This document shows, piece by piece, positions 1-7,600 of a stretch of 25,046 nucleotides of DNA. Under the pieces are notes generated by a model. The model made no database searches. It had not been told where the DNA came from and was given only the letters and a program-made list of their open reading frames with translations. Position numbers and translations under genes: made by a program. Each line of letters begins with the position of its first letter. The first letter of the stretch is position 1. Source of the DNA: Bacteroidota bacterium (GTDB taxonomy: Bacteria > Bacteroidota > Bacteroidia > Sphingobacteriales > Sphingobacteriaceae); NCBI GenBank assembly GCA_013288465.1, contig JABDBT010000025.1:1-25046 (forward strand), given 5' to 3'.

Positions 1-1
1 A

Positions 2-172
2 ACCGGTCTTGATTCTTGCTACTGGCCGTTTGATTTTGAAGAGTGCAATATGATGGTTCATTATAATATTTACATGGGAATAAGTATTTACCCCGAGAAA
101 GGCGAATTAGCCAGTGAATTAGATAATCAAAAAGTAATGGCAATTTTTAGTACTTTAAGCCTGCGGATATAA
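2..172 (+). CDS. C-terminal fragment of an unrecognised protein
   Basis: An open reading frame enters from the left edge and runs 56 codons to a TAA at 170-172. It reads TGLDSCYWPFDFEECNMM at the start and ends in IFSTLSLRI. No start codon needs to lie inside the window, although two Met codons occur at 50-55. I recognise no family. The residues are soluble in character, with aromatic and acidic patches and no membrane segment. It could be the end of a secreted or cytoplasmic protein; a chance open frame of this length is possible, so confidence is moderate. Confidence 0.45.
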   Translation, partial: TGLDSCYWPFDFEECNMMVHYNIYMGISIYPEKGELASELDNQKVMAIFSTLSLRI

Positions 173-262
173 TATCCCAACCCTAAACAACTGCGCAACT
201 TCACTCAGCAACATAACTGCTTAATCAATGGTTCGGACTATTAACAATACCTAGCCGCAAAG

Positions 263-312
263 TGTTTTTCGAGGGGGTACGTGCCTGTGAGGACACAGTC
301 AACGGGATGAAA
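263..312. repeat. Imperfect hairpin with TGTGAGGACACA core, copy 1
   Basis: The core TGTGAGGACACA (286-297) sits in a 5-bp stem, CTGTG (285-289) with CACAG (294-298), closed by an AGGA loop. The flanks pair only partly. The same 12-base core occurs at 18263-18274 in a much better stem, so this looks like a degraded copy of a dispersed palindrome. It lies downstream of both the left-edge fragment (+) and the XRE gene (-), a position suited to a bidirectional terminator. Confidence 0.5.
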
Positions 313-317
313 ACAAC

Positions 318-725
318 CTATTTCCAAATTCTAAACAAAGCCAGTACATATACGCCAACAATAGCAGCATATAATAACAGGCGCTCAAAGTCTGTTTCGG
401 GGAATTTGCTTGATTGAGCCAGGAAGGCGCCGGTTAATAATACCAGCAGCACTAAGCAACCGCCGGATAAGATCAATTTTCTCGTTCTGTTTAACCCGGG
501 TTTCGCCGCGCCCGGGCTTTCAATAACATCTTCTAAAGAAAAATTTAGCTTTTCGGCTAAAACTTTTAAAGTAAATGATCTCGGTAATACCTCGCCATTC
601 TCAATGCGTTGTACCGATCGTAAACTGATGCGGGCAATATCGGCCAATTCCTGTTGTGTATAACCATTGGTTATGCGGTTATCCTTAACCTGTTGTGCTA
701 TCGCTTTTTTACTGTATTGGGGCAT
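318..725 (-). CDS. Membrane-anchored XRE-family transcriptional regulator
   Basis: The 135-residue product has an N-terminal Cro/CI-type helix-turn-helix at about residues 10-68, with the typical TQQELADIARISLRSVQRIE core at 23-42. Two hydrophobic helices follow, at about 84-103 and 115-132, separated by a short polar stretch. XRE proteins bind DNA through the first domain, and here the C-terminus should tether it to the inner membrane. It is divergent from a CPBP intramembrane protease gene, with 91 bases between them. A box TAAAGATA at 765-772 (minus strand TATCTTTA) resembles a Bacteroidota -7 element. Two TTTAAC repeats 11 bases apart lie just before its start. The family call is firm; the role of the membrane part is inference. 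Confidence 0.88.
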   Translation of the reverse strand: MPQYSKKAIAQQVKDNRITNGYTQQELADIARISLRSVQRIENGEVLPRSFTLKVLAEKLNFSLEDVIESPGAAKPGLNRTRKLILSGGCLVLLVLLTGAFLAQSSKFPETDFERLLLYAAIVGVYVLALFRIWK

Positions 726-730
726 GGGTT

Positions 731-747
731 TTTAACGTCATTTTAAC
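731..747. promoter_or_regulatory. Direct repeat TTTAAC-N5-TTTAAC, site 1
   Basis: TTTAAC at 731-736 and again at 742-747 are spaced 11 bases start to start, one helical turn, as in binding sites of OmpR/PhoB-type regulators. The site lies between the XRE gene and the CPBP protease gene. An equally spaced pair occurs at 9452-9468. The regulator is not identified. Confidence 0.35.
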
Positions 748-788
748 GCCATTTGCGTTTGGCATAAAGATAACAGCCCTAAAGCTAA

Positions 789-796
789 TAGTTTTG
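789..796 (+). promoter_or_regulatory. Bacteroidota -7 box (TAGTTTTG)
   Basis: TAGTTTTG fits the TAnnTTTG consensus and lies 20 bases before the ATG of the CPBP protease gene. I see no good -33 TTTG at the usual spacing, so this rests on the -7 box alone. Confidence 0.4.
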
Positions 797-816
797 AGGT
801 TTTAATACTTTTAGTT

Positions 817-1539
817 ATGATAGGTATAGTTGTTGAATTGCTTATATCCTGGCTGCTTTTAAGGTTAATCGTAAAACAAAACTTGTCGGTACTGGGCTTT
901 ATGCCCACACTCACACGGATTGTTGAGCTTATTGGTGGGTTGTTGTGGCCTGTGTTTTATTTTTGCGCGTTTGAATATATTGTTTCGCTGCTGGTTAAAA
1001 ACCCTTATCACCAAAACCCGGCTTATCATATACCTAATTTTTTGATGGCTATTGGTTACCTGTTTCGATCGGTAGCTTACGAGGACCTTATATTTAGGGG
1101 CGCATTACTTTATATACTGATAAAAAAAATTGGCCCGCAAAAGGCGCTTTTGATTTCAGCTATAGCTTTTGGCATTTATCATTGGTTTTCGTGGGGGGCA
1201 TTTGGCAACCCTGTGCAAATGGTTATTGTGTTTTTAACAACGGGCGCGGCCGGGTATGTTTTCGCGTTAGCTTTTGTCAAAACGAAATCAATGTACCTGT
1301 CCTTTGCGTTGCATTTTGGTTGCGACTTTGCTACGATGGTATTATTCTCGTATGATAAGGGTATGGGGGCGCAACTTTTAATAAAAACATTTCAACACGA
1401 TCCTACATCGCCAGGCACAATAGTCTCTTTGATCGTTATAGCCGTGAACTTTGTTGGGTTCCCGTTAATAACTTGGCTGCTATTGAAATATATGTTGCCA
1501 TCTTCTGCGATTGGGACGACGGTAACAGCAAGCAAATAG
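817..1539 (+). CDS. CPBP-family intramembrane glutamic endopeptidase (CAAX/Abi-like)
   Basis: This 240-residue protein is strongly hydrophobic, with about six to eight membrane helices. It carries the three motifs of the CPBP (Abi) family: the EExxxR motif as E89-D90-xxx-R94, FxxxH as F118-xxx-H122, and HxxxN/D as H166-xxx-D170. The second Glu of motif 1 is Asp here, a conservative change. Family members include Rce1 CAAX proteases and bacterial enzymes linked to bacteriocin self-immunity or cleavage of membrane regulators; substrates are mostly unknown. It is divergent from a membrane-anchored XRE regulator, which makes that neighbour a possible substrate or controller (inference). The first ATG is used, 20 bases after a -7-like box. 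Confidence 0.88.
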   Translation: MIGIVVELLISWLLLRLIVKQNLSVLGFMPTLTRIVELIGGLLWPVFYFCAFEYIVSLLVKNPYHQNPAYHIPNFLMAIGYLFRSVAYEDLIFRGALLYILIKKIGPQKALLISAIAFGIYHWFSWGAFGNPVQMVIVFLTTGAAGYVFALAFVKTKSMYLSFALHFGCDFATMVLFSYDKGMGAQLLIKTFQHDPTSPGTIVSLIVIAVNFVGFPLITWLLLKYMLPSSAIGTTVTASK

Positions 1540-1647
1540 TTGCCTTTATGGCCCACCGCAACAATTGATATTAAACGATATTTGAGATTGCGCTTTTTTG
1601 TTTAGGGAGATTGGGTATATATTGTATTTTTATAAGCAAAAACCAAT

Positions 1648-2727
1648 ATGAAGTATCCGGTCGTTTTATTTTTATCAATTATCATCGGTGCTGTTTTTAT
1701 TGCGGGTAAACCCTACCGGCATGATTCAACAAGGTTATTTAAAGCTGGTAACCCCAATATTCATTACACCGGCCGGGTGGACTTTTCCGATCCGCAAAGA
1801 CCGCGTTTTTGGGCCGCCGGGGTTTACATTAAGGCTAAATTTAAGGGGCTGTTCTGCGAGGTTTTAATCAACGATGAGGAATTATATGGCACCTATCATA
1901 ACTATATTGAAATAGCCATTGACGACCGGGCACCATACCGGGTACAGCTCACCGGCTTGGAAAATGCCATAAAAGTTGTCGGTGACTTATCAAACACCAC
2001 GCATATAATAACTATCTGTAAGGCTACGGAATCAAGCATAGGTCACCTTGATTTTGTGGGTTTGAGGTGTGAGCAGCTTTTACCTTTGCTGCCAATGCCC
2101 CGACGAAAAATTGAGTTCATCGGTAATTCTATTACCAGCGGCATGGGCATGGACGTATCAAAAACCCCATGCAATACCGGACAATGGTATGATCAGCATA
2201 ACGCTTATATGGCCTACGGGCCGGTTACCGCGCGGCAGTTAAACGCACAGTGGCAACTGACCTCGGTGTCGGGTATTGGCCTTATACATAGTTGTTGTGA
2301 CCAAAAAATAGTAATGCCGCAGGTTTTTGATAAAGTTTACCTGGCTAAAGATTCGCTGCAATGGGATTTTAAACGCTATCAGCCTGACGTGGTTACGGTT
2401 TGTTTGGGGCAAAACGATGGCATACAAGATTCGACCACCTTTTGTAACGCTTATATTAAATTTATAGGAACACTAAGACAGGATTACCCCAAAGCGGATA
2501 TTATTTGTTTAAGCAGCCCAATGGCTAATGAAGCGTTAACGCAGGTTTTAAAGCGGTATCTCACTGCCATTACCCGTTACGAAAACAGCAATGCCGATAA
2601 ATGTGTTTATCATTTCTTTTTCTCCAAACAATACCATAACGGCTGCGGCGGCCACCCGAATATGGACGAACATCAACATATAGCAGATGAATTAACCGCT
2701 TATATTAAGCAGGTAGAGAAATGGTAG
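1648..2727 (+). CDS. Exported SGNH/GDSL carbohydrate esterase, CE2-like
   Basis: The 359-residue protein begins with a hydrophobic signal segment (about residues 3-20) without a lipobox Cys. A beta-rich N-terminal region of about 130 residues is followed by an SGNH hydrolase domain. Block I is GNSIT with the nucleophile S161; block III is GQND (254-257); block V is GGHPN with H336. The residue three before the His is Cys333 instead of Asp, consistent with the Ser-His dyad described for carbohydrate esterase family 2. Such enzymes remove acetyl groups from xylan or mannan oligosaccharides in the periplasm or outside the cell. No polysaccharide-utilisation genes lie beside it, so the exact substrate is unknown. 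Confidence 0.85.
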   Translation: MKYPVVLFLSIIIGAVFIAGKPYRHDSTRLFKAGNPNIHYTGRVDFSDPQRPRFWAAGVYIKAKFKGLFCEVLINDEELYGTYHNYIEIAIDDRAPYRVQLTGLENAIKVVGDLSNTTHIITICKATESSIGHLDFVGLRCEQLLPLLPMPRRKIEFIGNSITSGMGMDVSKTPCNTGQWYDQHNAYMAYGPVTARQLNAQWQLTSVSGIGLIHSCCDQKIVMPQVFDKVYLAKDSLQWDFKRYQPDVVTVCLGQNDGIQDSTTFCNAYIKFIGTLRQDYPKADIICLSSPMANEALTQVLKRYLTAITRYENSNADKCVYHFFFSKQYHNGCGGHPNMDEHQHIADELTAYIKQVEKW

Positions 2728-2900
2728 GTTTCAGTTTGCAGTAGGCTGTTAGCAGTGGGCAGTTACCGTGGACCGTTTGTAGTTTTGCATAATTGTGGTA
2801 CCAGATCAATAGCGGCTTGTTGTTTTATTGCGATAATACAACTGCAAACCGCAAACTGCCCACTGCGAACTGATACCTGCAAACTGCCCACTGCAAACCC
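2727..2900. repeat. Heptad-repeat palindrome
   Basis: Right arm (2840-2900): eight successive 7-base units of the form AACTGCA/AACTGCC/CACTGCG. Left arm (2727-2789): units such as GTTTGCA, GTTAGCA and GTGGGCA, which are the same heptad in reverse orientation. Positions 2732-2764 and 2854-2886 pair in 27 of 33 places and would form a long hairpin around an 89-base loop. The left arm begins at the last base of the esterase stop codon. Confidence 0.8.
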
Positions 2901-2912
2901 ATTAATTATAAG

Positions 2913-2920
2913 TATCTTTA
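2913..2920 (+). promoter_or_regulatory. -7-like box (TATCTTTA)
   Basis: TATCTTTA differs from TAnnTTTG only in its last base and lies 14 bases before the ATG at 2935, just after the heptad palindrome. No clear -33 element is seen. Confidence 0.25.
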
Positions 2921-2934
2921 GAAAAAAAGCTTAG

Positions 2935-3216
2935 ATGATATTATTCTCGAGGAGAAATTTGCATTATTCCGACTATAAGTGGAGCAACTATGCCCCCAAT
3001 GACCCGCATATTAACGGGAAGCCGGATGAAACTTCTTTTAACCGGGAAGAGGGCAACGAAGTGGTTTACCTCATCAATAAGCTAATGATACTTTGGGACT
3101 ATCGGTTTTCAAATACAGGCAATAAAATGGAAAAACTGATCCATGATAAATTGCCTGCTGATATCAGCGAGCAAAAAGATGTTTTAGTTTGGGTTAAAGA
3201 GAATTTGAAATTCTGA
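2935..3216 (+). CDS. Small protein of unknown function
   Basis: This 93-residue frame has a plausible protein composition: soluble, many charged and aromatic residues, no signal peptide and no membrane helix. I recognise no family. The residues RREEGNEVV-like acidic stretch and the C-terminal QKDVLVWVKENLKF look helical. It starts 15 bases after a possible -7 box and ends just before a perfect 15-bp hairpin shared with the convergent export operon. Codon use resembles its neighbours, so I think it is a real gene. Confidence 0.6.
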   Translation: MILFSRRNLHYSDYKWSNYAPNDPHINGKPDETSFNREEGNEVVYLINKLMILWDYRFSNTGNKMEKLIHDKLPADISEQKDVLVWVKENLKF

Positions 3217-3219
3217 AAA

Positions 3220-3253
3220 ATTGTAGAGGCGCAATATTTTGCGCCTCTACAAT
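3220..3253. terminator. Perfect 15-bp hairpin between convergent genes
   Basis: Positions 3220-3234 and 3239-3253 are perfect inverted repeats (stem core TAGAGGCGCAA) around the loop TATT. The hairpin lies between a rightward gene ending at 3216 and the leftward export operon ending at 3268, as expected of a bidirectional terminator. It lacks a long T-run on either side. GTAGAGRCGCAA-type palindromes are also known as dispersed repeats, so it may be both. Confidence 0.65.
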
Positions 3254-3267
3254 ACATACCATTGCTA

Positions 3268-4350
3268 TTACTTAATTTCGTCGCCTTCTTTAATTTCATC
3301 AGAGGCATGGACCAAAATTTTATCAGCCACCTTCAGGTCGCCAAAAACTTCTGTTGAATCGGTACCTGCCAACCCTTCTTTTATATTTACCAATACCGCT
3401 TTACCATCCCGCACAGCGATCACATATTCGTGCTCGGTTGAGCGGATGATTGAGTTATTAGGCACCAACAATGATTTAGCGCCCGATAGCATCGGTATAT
3501 TCACCTCGGCATACATACCGGGCTTTAGCTGCCCGTTTTTATTCAGCACATCTATTTCAATGGCCTCCTGCTGCATACTGCCCAATGCGTTTGCCGAACG
3601 GCTTATTTTAGCGGTTTGTACCTGCCCCGGCATAGCATTAAAAGTGAAGGTTACCGGCTGCGTAAGGTCAACCTTATCTACATAATCTTCGGGGATGGCT
3701 ACTGTTAGGCGCATTTTATTAATATCCTGGATAATGAGCATGGGCTGATCTGTTGTTTTACCGGGTGCAACCAACGCGCCGGGCGAAACGTTACGCTGTA
3801 CGATCATGCCATCAAACGGGGCATAGATGCGCAGGTAACCCTGCATGGTTCGCACCGCGTCAACATTTGAGTTTTCTGATTGCGCCATTGCCTGGTCGGC
3901 CTTCATTTTGGCGCTGGCATTGTCCAGTTCCAATGGCGATACAGAACCGGGCTCTTTAGCGGCTTCTTTTAAACGACTGTATTTTTCTTTGCTGGCTTCG
4001 GCATTTTCGCGGGCCTGCAAATAACGCGAATTGGCGGCCTGTAACTGTGATTCCATTTCGGGTGCTTCAAGTACGACCAATAGCTGCCCTTTTTTTACAA
4101 TGGAGCCGCGGTCAACAAATAGCTGCTTTACAAACCCGTTAACTTTAGGGAACAGGTTAACTTCGTTAAAAGGGACCAGTTGCCCCGGCAGGCGCGCTGA
4201 GCTTGATAGCGCTTTTTCTGTAACTGTACCAAACTGGTATTTACTGGTGCTTTGTTTGGTTGCCGGGGTCATATCAACCGGTTTTTGATTGCCCGAACAT
4301 GCGGCAAATAAACCGGTTATTGCGATTAATATACAATATTTAAATTTCAT
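3268..4350 (-). CDS. RND efflux periplasmic adaptor (membrane fusion protein), lipoprotein
   Basis: This 360-residue protein belongs to the HlyD/AcrA-like adaptors that bridge an inner-membrane RND pump and an outer-membrane channel. It starts with a lipoprotein signal ending LFAAC, with the lipidated Cys at residue 18. The biotinyl-lipoyl half-motif around residues 45-80 (LFPKVNGFVKQLFVDRGSIV) is followed by a helical hairpin (about 80-145), the second lipoyl half (LRIYAPFDGMI), a beta-barrel with LTVAIPEDYVDKV and a C-terminal membrane-proximal domain. Its start overlaps the end of the pump gene by 11 bases, so the two are translationally coupled. It is the last gene of the operon. Confidence 0.95.
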   Translation of the reverse strand: MKFKYCILIAITGLFAACSGNQKPVDMTPATKQSTSKYQFGTVTEKALSSSARLPGQLVPFNEVNLFPKVNGFVKQLFVDRGSIVKKGQLLVVLEAPEMESQLQAANSRYLQARENAEASKEKYSRLKEAAKEPGSVSPLELDNASAKMKADQAMAQSENSNVDAVRTMQGYLRIYAPFDGMIVQRNVSPGALVAPGKTTDQPMLIIQDINKMRLTVAIPEDYVDKVDLTQPVTFTFNAMPGQVQTAKISRSANALGSMQQEAIEIDVLNKNGQLKPGMYAEVNIPMLSGAKSLLVPNNSIIRSTEHEYVIAVRDGKAVLVNIKEGLAGTDSTEVFGDLKVADKILVHASDEIKEGDEIK

Positions 4351-7300
4351 TTCTGTGGATATTTAAAGTGGTGGTTTCTGTTGATTCTATTGGCATTAAT
4401 GAGGGGTCGTCGTAAGTGGTTTTACCTTGTACCCATGCAAATACCATTGGTAGTATAAATAAAGCGACAAGCGTTGATGCAAATAACCCGCCTATAACCG
4501 CGCGGCCAAGTGGCGCGGTTTGTTCGCCGGCCTCGCCCATGCCCGAGGCCATAGGTATCATACCGGCTATCATTGCCAGGCTGGTCATCAGGATGGGCCG
4601 CAAACGGATGGATGCGCTGGTTATAGCCGCTTTTGTAGAGTCTTTATACTCTAACCGTAGTTTTTCGGCATTGGTAACGATCAGGATGGCATTTGCTACC
4701 GATACACCTGTTGACATGATCATCCCCATATACGATTGAAGATTGAGCGTTGAGCCGGTTAAAAGCAGCGCCACTATCGAGCCTAATATTACCGCCGGAA
4801 TGGTTGACAACACCGTAAGCGATACTTTAAAAGATTGATAATTGGCGGCCAGTAATAAAAATATTACCAGAACGGCAAATGCTAACCCACTTTGCAAGCT
4901 GTTTAACGTATCTGTTAACAGGCTCGACATGCCTTCTATAGTGGCAATTAAACCTTTTGGCGGTGCGCCAACTGATTTTACCGCTTTTTGCACTGCAGTT
5001 GTGGCTGTGCCCAGGTCTGTTTTATAGATGTTGGCACTTACGGTAATAAAACGCCTTGGCCCGGTGCGGTCATATTCGCCGGGGGTATAGTCTGTTTTAA
5101 AGGTAGCCACATCGCCGAGCGTTGGACTGCTTTGCCCTTTTACCAATGGAATTTCTTTTAACTCATCCATGGTGTTCATCACATACTCGGGTATTTGTAC
5201 CTGTACCTGGTAGGTATAAGCGTTTTTATTATCGAGCCATAGATTCTTCTCGGTAAACCGGCTGGACGAGGTACTGGCTGTTACCGACCGTGAAATATCC
5301 TTAATGTTTAACCCCAATTGTGAAACCTTTAACCTATCGAGGGTTATGGATACAACAGGGAACTTTAAGGGCTGGTCTATCTGCACATCGCGCAGGTATG
5401 GGATTTGCTGCAGTTTTGCTAAAACCTTATCGGCATAGGTTTCTATCTGCTGCATGTTTTTGCCCGCTACCTGTACTTCAATAGGCGTTGATGCGCCCTG
5501 GCTCATGATCTTTTCGGTCATGTCAATAGGCTCAAAGCTGATCTGCATTTCAGGTAGTTCATAAGCGATGTTTTTACGCAGGGCATCCTTCAGCTCGTCC
5601 ATATTAACCTTATAATCCTCATCAAGGTTAACCTGTAAAACAGCCTCGTGCGTGCCGGTATTAAAAACATAAAGGTTACTGCTGCCAAAGCTGCTGGGCA
5701 CTAAACCAATATAGCCCGAGCTGATCTTTACATGATGATCAACCGTTTTATCTATAATATGTAAAACCTGTTTAAATTTATCTTCGGTGCGCTCCAGCCG
5801 GGTTCCTTGTGGTTCTTTGATGCGGATCTGGAACTGGCCGTTATTTAGCTTGGGCATCATATCCTTACCAATAACAACAAACCCAACGCCTGCGAGCACA
5901 ATAACCACAACCAAATAAATTGGAACGAGCAGCTTTTTACGCGGCATTAAACGGGTTATCACTTTGATAAACCACGACTTCACCTTTTCGAAAAAATTGT
6001 TTTGTTCGGGATGCTCTACTTCTTCCTGCCGGTGCCTGTTCACCTGTTCTTCTTCCTGTTTATCTAATGATTCGCCGGCATGGGCATGTACTTTATCATG
6101 ATGGTATGTTTGGTAACGTTCAGCCTTTATCATCCAGTTGCTTAGGATAGGCACCAACGTTTGAGCCAAAACATACGATACGATCATGGTTAAGCCAATA
6201 GCCATTGATAGCGGTAAAAACATAGCCTTCGGAACACCATTCATTAAAAATGAGGGTGCAAAAACCGCCAGGATACAAAGCAATATGAGCAGCAACGGGA
6301 ACGATATTTCTTCGCAGGCATCATAAATGGCCAATCGTTTGGATTTACCCATTTCGAGGTGCTGGTGTATATTTTCGATGGTTACCGTTGCCTGATCCAC
6401 GAGGATACCTATTGCCAGGGCCAGCCCGCTCAGCGTCATGATGTTGATGGTTTGCCCAAACAGGCTCAGCAACAATACACCTATGAGTATGGATACCGGG
6501 ATGGTAATTACAACGATCAAACTGCTGCGCCAATCGCTCAAAAATAACAGCACCATTAATCCGGTCAATAGCGCGCCGAGGCCACCCTCAGTCATTAGGC
6601 TTTTAACAGCATTTACCACAAATATGGACTGGTCAAACTCGTATGATATCTTGATATCGTCGGGCAGCAGGTTCTGCATTTCGGGCAGCTTGCTTTTCAG
6701 GTCCTGCACCACTGTCCAGGTGGAGGCGTCGGCGGTTTTAACTACCGGGATATATACCGAGCGCTTGCCATTGATGAGGGCGTAATCAACCGTTACATCG
6801 GCGGCATCACTGATCCTGGCTATATCTTTAACGTAGATAGGCACACCGCCTTTGGTTAATACCGGTATATTGCCAAAATTATCCGCGTTTTGAATGAGCG
6901 AGTTCATGGTGGTTAAATACATGGTATTGCCAAGCCGGAGGTTACCCGAGGGCGACATCACATTGAATTTCGACAAGGCATCAACCACCTCATCGGGTGT
7001 TAAATTAAAGCTGCGCAGCTTATTGGGGTCAACGCTTAAAATGATTGAACGGGCGTTCGATCCAAATGGCGGCGGTGCAGACAGCCCGGGGATAGTGGCA
7101 AACATGGGCCGGATACGGGTAGCCGCCATATCATAAATATCCTTTAAACTTTCGGATTTACTATCCAGTACCAGCTCGCCAACAGGCAGTGACGACGCGT
7201 CAAAGCGTACCACTTGCGGGGGCAAAGCGCCCGGCGGAAAAAAGCTTTGGGCCCGGTTAACCTGCAAGGCCACCTGTGCCGATGCTTCGGCCATGTTGGT

Positions 7301-7594
7301 GCTTTCGTAAAACGAGAGTTTGATGAGCGTTAAACCCTGTATATTTTTACTGCTGATATTTTTTATCCCGTTAACATACAAAAACTGATCCTGCAAACGG
7401 GTGGAGAAAAAGCCTTCCATTTGCTGGGCAGACATGCCCCCGTACGATTCAATAACATATATAGTAGGCAGGTTTAACTGCGGAAAAATATCTATCGGTA
7501 TTTTTATTGCACTGAGCACTGCAAATATTAAAAGGCTCATGGTAATTACAATTACCGTGATGGGCCTTTTGAGTGCGGATGTGACCATTGACAT
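4340..7594 (-). CDS. RND-family efflux pump, inner-membrane subunit
   Basis: The 1084-residue protein has the full RND layout: TM1 near residues 11-30, a periplasmic porter half, TM2-6 at about 335-485, a cytoplasmic loop, TM7 near 555-575, a second porter half and TM8-12 at about 905-1060. It uses the proton gradient to move substrates from the inner membrane or periplasm to a TolC-type channel. The TM4 relay, DD in AcrB (407-408), is D400-Q401 here, and the TM10 Lys (AcrB K940) is A967; the TM11 Thr (T1004) is kept. Residues 498-530, in the loop between the two halves, hold six His and eight Glu. The start lies 6 bases after the TolC-like gene. The substrate cannot be told from sequence. 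Confidence 0.95.
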   Translation of the reverse strand: MSMVTSALKRPITVIVITMSLLIFAVLSAIKIPIDIFPQLNLPTIYVIESYGGMSAQQMEGFFSTRLQDQFLYVNGIKNISSKNIQGLTLIKLSFYESTNMAEASAQVALQVNRAQSFFPPGALPPQVVRFDASSLPVGELVLDSKSESLKDIYDMAATRIRPMFATIPGLSAPPPFGSNARSIILSVDPNKLRSFNLTPDEVVDALSKFNVMSPSGNLRLGNTMYLTTMNSLIQNADNFGNIPVLTKGGVPIYVKDIARISDAADVTVDYALINGKRSVYIPVVKTADASTWTVVQDLKSKLPEMQNLLPDDIKISYEFDQSIFVVNAVKSLMTEGGLGALLTGLMVLLFLSDWRSSLIVVITIPVSILIGVLLLSLFGQTINIMTLSGLALAIGILVDQATVTIENIHQHLEMGKSKRLAIYDACEEISFPLLLILLCILAVFAPSFLMNGVPKAMFLPLSMAIGLTMIVSYVLAQTLVPILSNWMIKAERYQTYHHDKVHAHAGESLDKQEEEQVNRHRQEEVEHPEQNNFFEKVKSWFIKVITRLMPRKKLLVPIYLVVVIVLAGVGFVVIGKDMMPKLNNGQFQIRIKEPQGTRLERTEDKFKQVLHIIDKTVDHHVKISSGYIGLVPSSFGSSNLYVFNTGTHEAVLQVNLDEDYKVNMDELKDALRKNIAYELPEMQISFEPIDMTEKIMSQGASTPIEVQVAGKNMQQIETYADKVLAKLQQIPYLRDVQIDQPLKFPVVSITLDRLKVSQLGLNIKDISRSVTASTSSSRFTEKNLWLDNKNAYTYQVQVQIPEYVMNTMDELKEIPLVKGQSSPTLGDVATFKTDYTPGEYDRTGPRRFITVSANIYKTDLGTATTAVQKAVKSVGAPPKGLIATIEGMSSLLTDTLNSLQSGLAFAVLVIFLLLAANYQSFKVSLTVLSTIPAVILGSIVALLLTGSTLNLQSYMGMIMSTGVSVANAILIVTNAEKLRLEYKDSTKAAITSASIRLRPILMTSLAMIAGMIPMASGMGEAGEQTAPLGRAVIGGLFASTLVALFILPMVFAWVQGKTTYDDPSLMPIESTETTTLNIHRNEI

Positions 7595-7600
7595 AATAAC

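Noticed and set aside
2727..2900. Possible CRISPR array
   Set aside because: The repeat unit is 7 bases with no spacers and the two arms are in opposite orientation; no cas genes are present.
3239..3685. 148-codon plus-strand frame over the adaptor gene
   Set aside because: It lies antisense to the conserved lipoprotein adaptor and its start falls in the terminator hairpin.
6438..6785. 115-codon open frame on the plus strand inside the RND pump gene
   Set aside because: It is antisense to a strongly conserved membrane-protein gene and encodes no recognisable domain; it is a by-product of codon bias.
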